Source: Lachnospiraceae bacterium
Lineage (GTDB): Bacteria; Bacillota_A; Clostridia; Lachnospirales; Lachnospiraceae
NCBI GenBank assembly: GCA_017523185.1
Contig: JAFWXB010000240.1
Span: 1 to 7,370 of the forward strand
Length of the DNA stretch: 7,370 nt
Reading direction: 5' to 3'
Shown: positions 6,345 to 7,370 of the stretch, piece by piece
Layout of the letters: the number at the start of each line of letters is the position of its first letter
Numbering within the stretch: the stretch's first letter is position 1
The notes under the pieces: generated by a model
What the model saw: the letters and a program-made list of their open reading frames with translations, nothing else
What the model was told of the DNA's origin: nothing
Database searches by the model: none
Translations under genes and position numbers: made by a program

Positions 6345-7277
6345 ATGAGATACGATTGTATTATTATTGGAAGTGGACCTGCAGGATTATCAGCAGCTAT
6401 TAATTTAAAGACATATGAGAAGAATTTTTTATGGTTTGGTAGTGCAAATTTAAGTGAAAAAGTCGAAAAAGCAGAATGTGTAAATAATTATCCGGGGCTT
6501 TGTGGAGTAACCGGAAAAGAATTACAGTCAGCGTTTTTAGAGCATAAAGAGAAATTAGGCTTGGAAATTACAGATAAAATTGTGAGTAATGTTTATGATA
6601 TGGGAGGCTATTATATGGTTGTTGCAGAAAATGAATTTTTTGAAACAAATACGATACTTTTTGCAACAGGTGTGGTACTTGCTAATCAATATAAAGGCGA
6701 AAGCGAATTTGTAGGTTGTGGTGTAAGTTATTGTGCAACATGTGACGGTGGACTTTATCGTGGGAAAACAATTGCAATTATTGCTACATCAAAGCGTTTT
6801 GAACATGAAATTACATTTTTGGCAGGATTGGCAGAAAAAGTATATTTGTTTCCATTTTATAAGGGGTATGAGAATACATTTGAGGGAATGACTGTAAATG
6901 CTAAGGAATCAAGTGGTTCTAAAAGTGAAAATGTATTAGAGGAAAATGACGAAAAAAAGAAAGCAGAGTTTCAAAATATAGAAATTGTAAAAGTTGCTCC
7001 AAAAGAAGTAAAAGGCGATATGCGAGTAACAAGTCTTTTACTTGGAGATGGAACAGAGCTTTCTTTAGATGGTATTTTTATTATGCGAAATGCGATTGCA
7101 CCAACGACAATTTTAAATGGTTTGGAAATGGAAGATGGACATATTAAAGTCAATCGAAAGATGGAAACAAATTTAAAAGGTGTATTTGCAGCAGGGGATT
7201 GTACAGGAAAACCATACCAATATGCAAAGGCAGTTGGAGAAGGTAATGTGGCAGCACATAGTATTGTTGAACAGTAA
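6345..7277 (+). CDS. Thioredoxin-reductase-like flavoprotein lacking the NADPH motif (ferredoxin-linked FFTR-type candidate)
   Basis: A 310-residue FAD protein of the low-molecular-weight thioredoxin reductase fold. The FAD site is GSGPAG at 9-14 and the C-terminal FAD motif is GVFAAGDC at 279-286. The redox-active pair is Cys130-Ala-Thr-Cys133 in GVSYCATCDG. In ordinary NADPH-dependent TrxB, a GGGxSAxEEA motif and an HRR motif follow. Here the corresponding stretch (143-155) reads IAIIATSKRFEHE, and no HRR is seen, so NADPH binding is probably lost. This matches the described pyridine-nucleotide-independent, ferredoxin-dependent flavin thioredoxin reductases of clostridia; the assignment is inference. 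Residues about 183-211 form a Ser/Glu/Lys/Asn-rich insertion in the domain where NADPH would bind. The start at 6345 follows AAAGG (6333-6337) by seven bases. It has its own promoter, and no thioredoxin gene lies beside it in the window. Confidence 0.8.
   Translation: MRYDCIIIGSGPAGLSAAINLKTYEKNFLWFGSANLSEKVEKAECVNNYPGLCGVTGKELQSAFLEHKEKLGLEITDKIVSNVYDMGGYYMVVAENEFFETNTILFATGVVLANQYKGESEFVGCGVSYCATCDGGLYRGKTIAIIATSKRFEHEITFLAGLAEKVYLFPFYKGYENTFEGMTVNAKESSGSKSENVLEENDEKKKAEFQNIEIVKVAPKEVKGDMRVTSLLLGDGTELSLDGIFIMRNAIAPTTILNGLEMEDGHIKVNRKMETNLKGVFAAGDCTGKPYQYAKAVGEGNVAAHSIVEQ
6942..6977 (+). repeat. 12-codon segment in the flavoprotein insertion, related to one in metH
   Basis: This is the partner of 5506-5541. 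It encodes residues 200-211 (ENDEKKKAEFQN) at the end of the low-complexity insertion, in the same frame as the metH copy. In both proteins a Ser-Glu-Asn and a Val-Leu lie shortly upstream, with different spacing. Confidence 0.45.
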
Positions 7278-7370
7278 TATAGAAAAGGTTTTGTATACTT
7301 TTAGTAGTTTATAAGTTTTATTTTATTAGCTATTTTTAATAAAAAATACAATTTATTTTTCTTTGTTTTA

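Noticed and set aside
7278..7370. Search for a terminator after the flavoprotein gene.
   Set aside because: Only weak A/T pairings, such as AAAAG with CTTTT just after the stop, were found, with no stable stem and T tract; the transcript may continue beyond the window.

Overview
The window is AT-rich Firmicutes-type DNA. Codon use is strongly A/T-ended, Shine-Dalgarno sites are good (AGGAG, AAAGG), promoters are sigma-A-like, and terminators are stem-loops followed by T tracts. The protein set points to an anaerobic clostridial genome, probably Lachnospiraceae: a short B12 methionine synthase with a separate activation protein, and a thioredoxin-reductase-like flavoprotein without an NADPH motif. 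The family-level placement is inference. All genes lie on the + strand.

Layout. (1) 1-897: the end, or possibly all, of a charged, coiled-coil-like protein of unknown function, followed by a terminator at 958-996. (2) 1037-1588: a single-gene unit for a 95-residue protein with two membrane segments, with its own promoter and terminator. (3) 1663-6205: a transcription unit with a promoter, a leader of about 195 bases that can form alternative structures, then metF, the methionine synthase activation protein and metH, closed by a strong terminator. (4) 6183-7277: a promoter that overlaps the metH terminator, a palindrome at the predicted transcription start, and the flavoprotein gene. The last 93 bases hold no gene or convincing terminator.

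How the genes work together. MetF reduces methylene-tetrahydrofolate to methyl-tetrahydrofolate. MetH passes that methyl group through cobalamin to homocysteine, making methionine. The MetH here stops after its B12 domain. The reactivation (AdoMet-binding) domain that E. coli MetH carries at its C-terminus is encoded as a separate protein immediately upstream, so the three genes form one complete remethylation module. The flavoprotein next door is transcribed separately. It resembles the pyridine-nucleotide-independent, ferredoxin-linked thioredoxin reductases of clostridia.

Most worth a second look: the metF leader, where one ACCTAAA strand can pair with either of two TTAGGT copies, one of which abuts the metF ribosome binding site; a related 12-codon segment inside low-complexity insertions of both metH and the flavoprotein gene; and the flavoprotein's lost NADPH motif. 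No mobile element, CRISPR array, tRNA or rRNA was seen.
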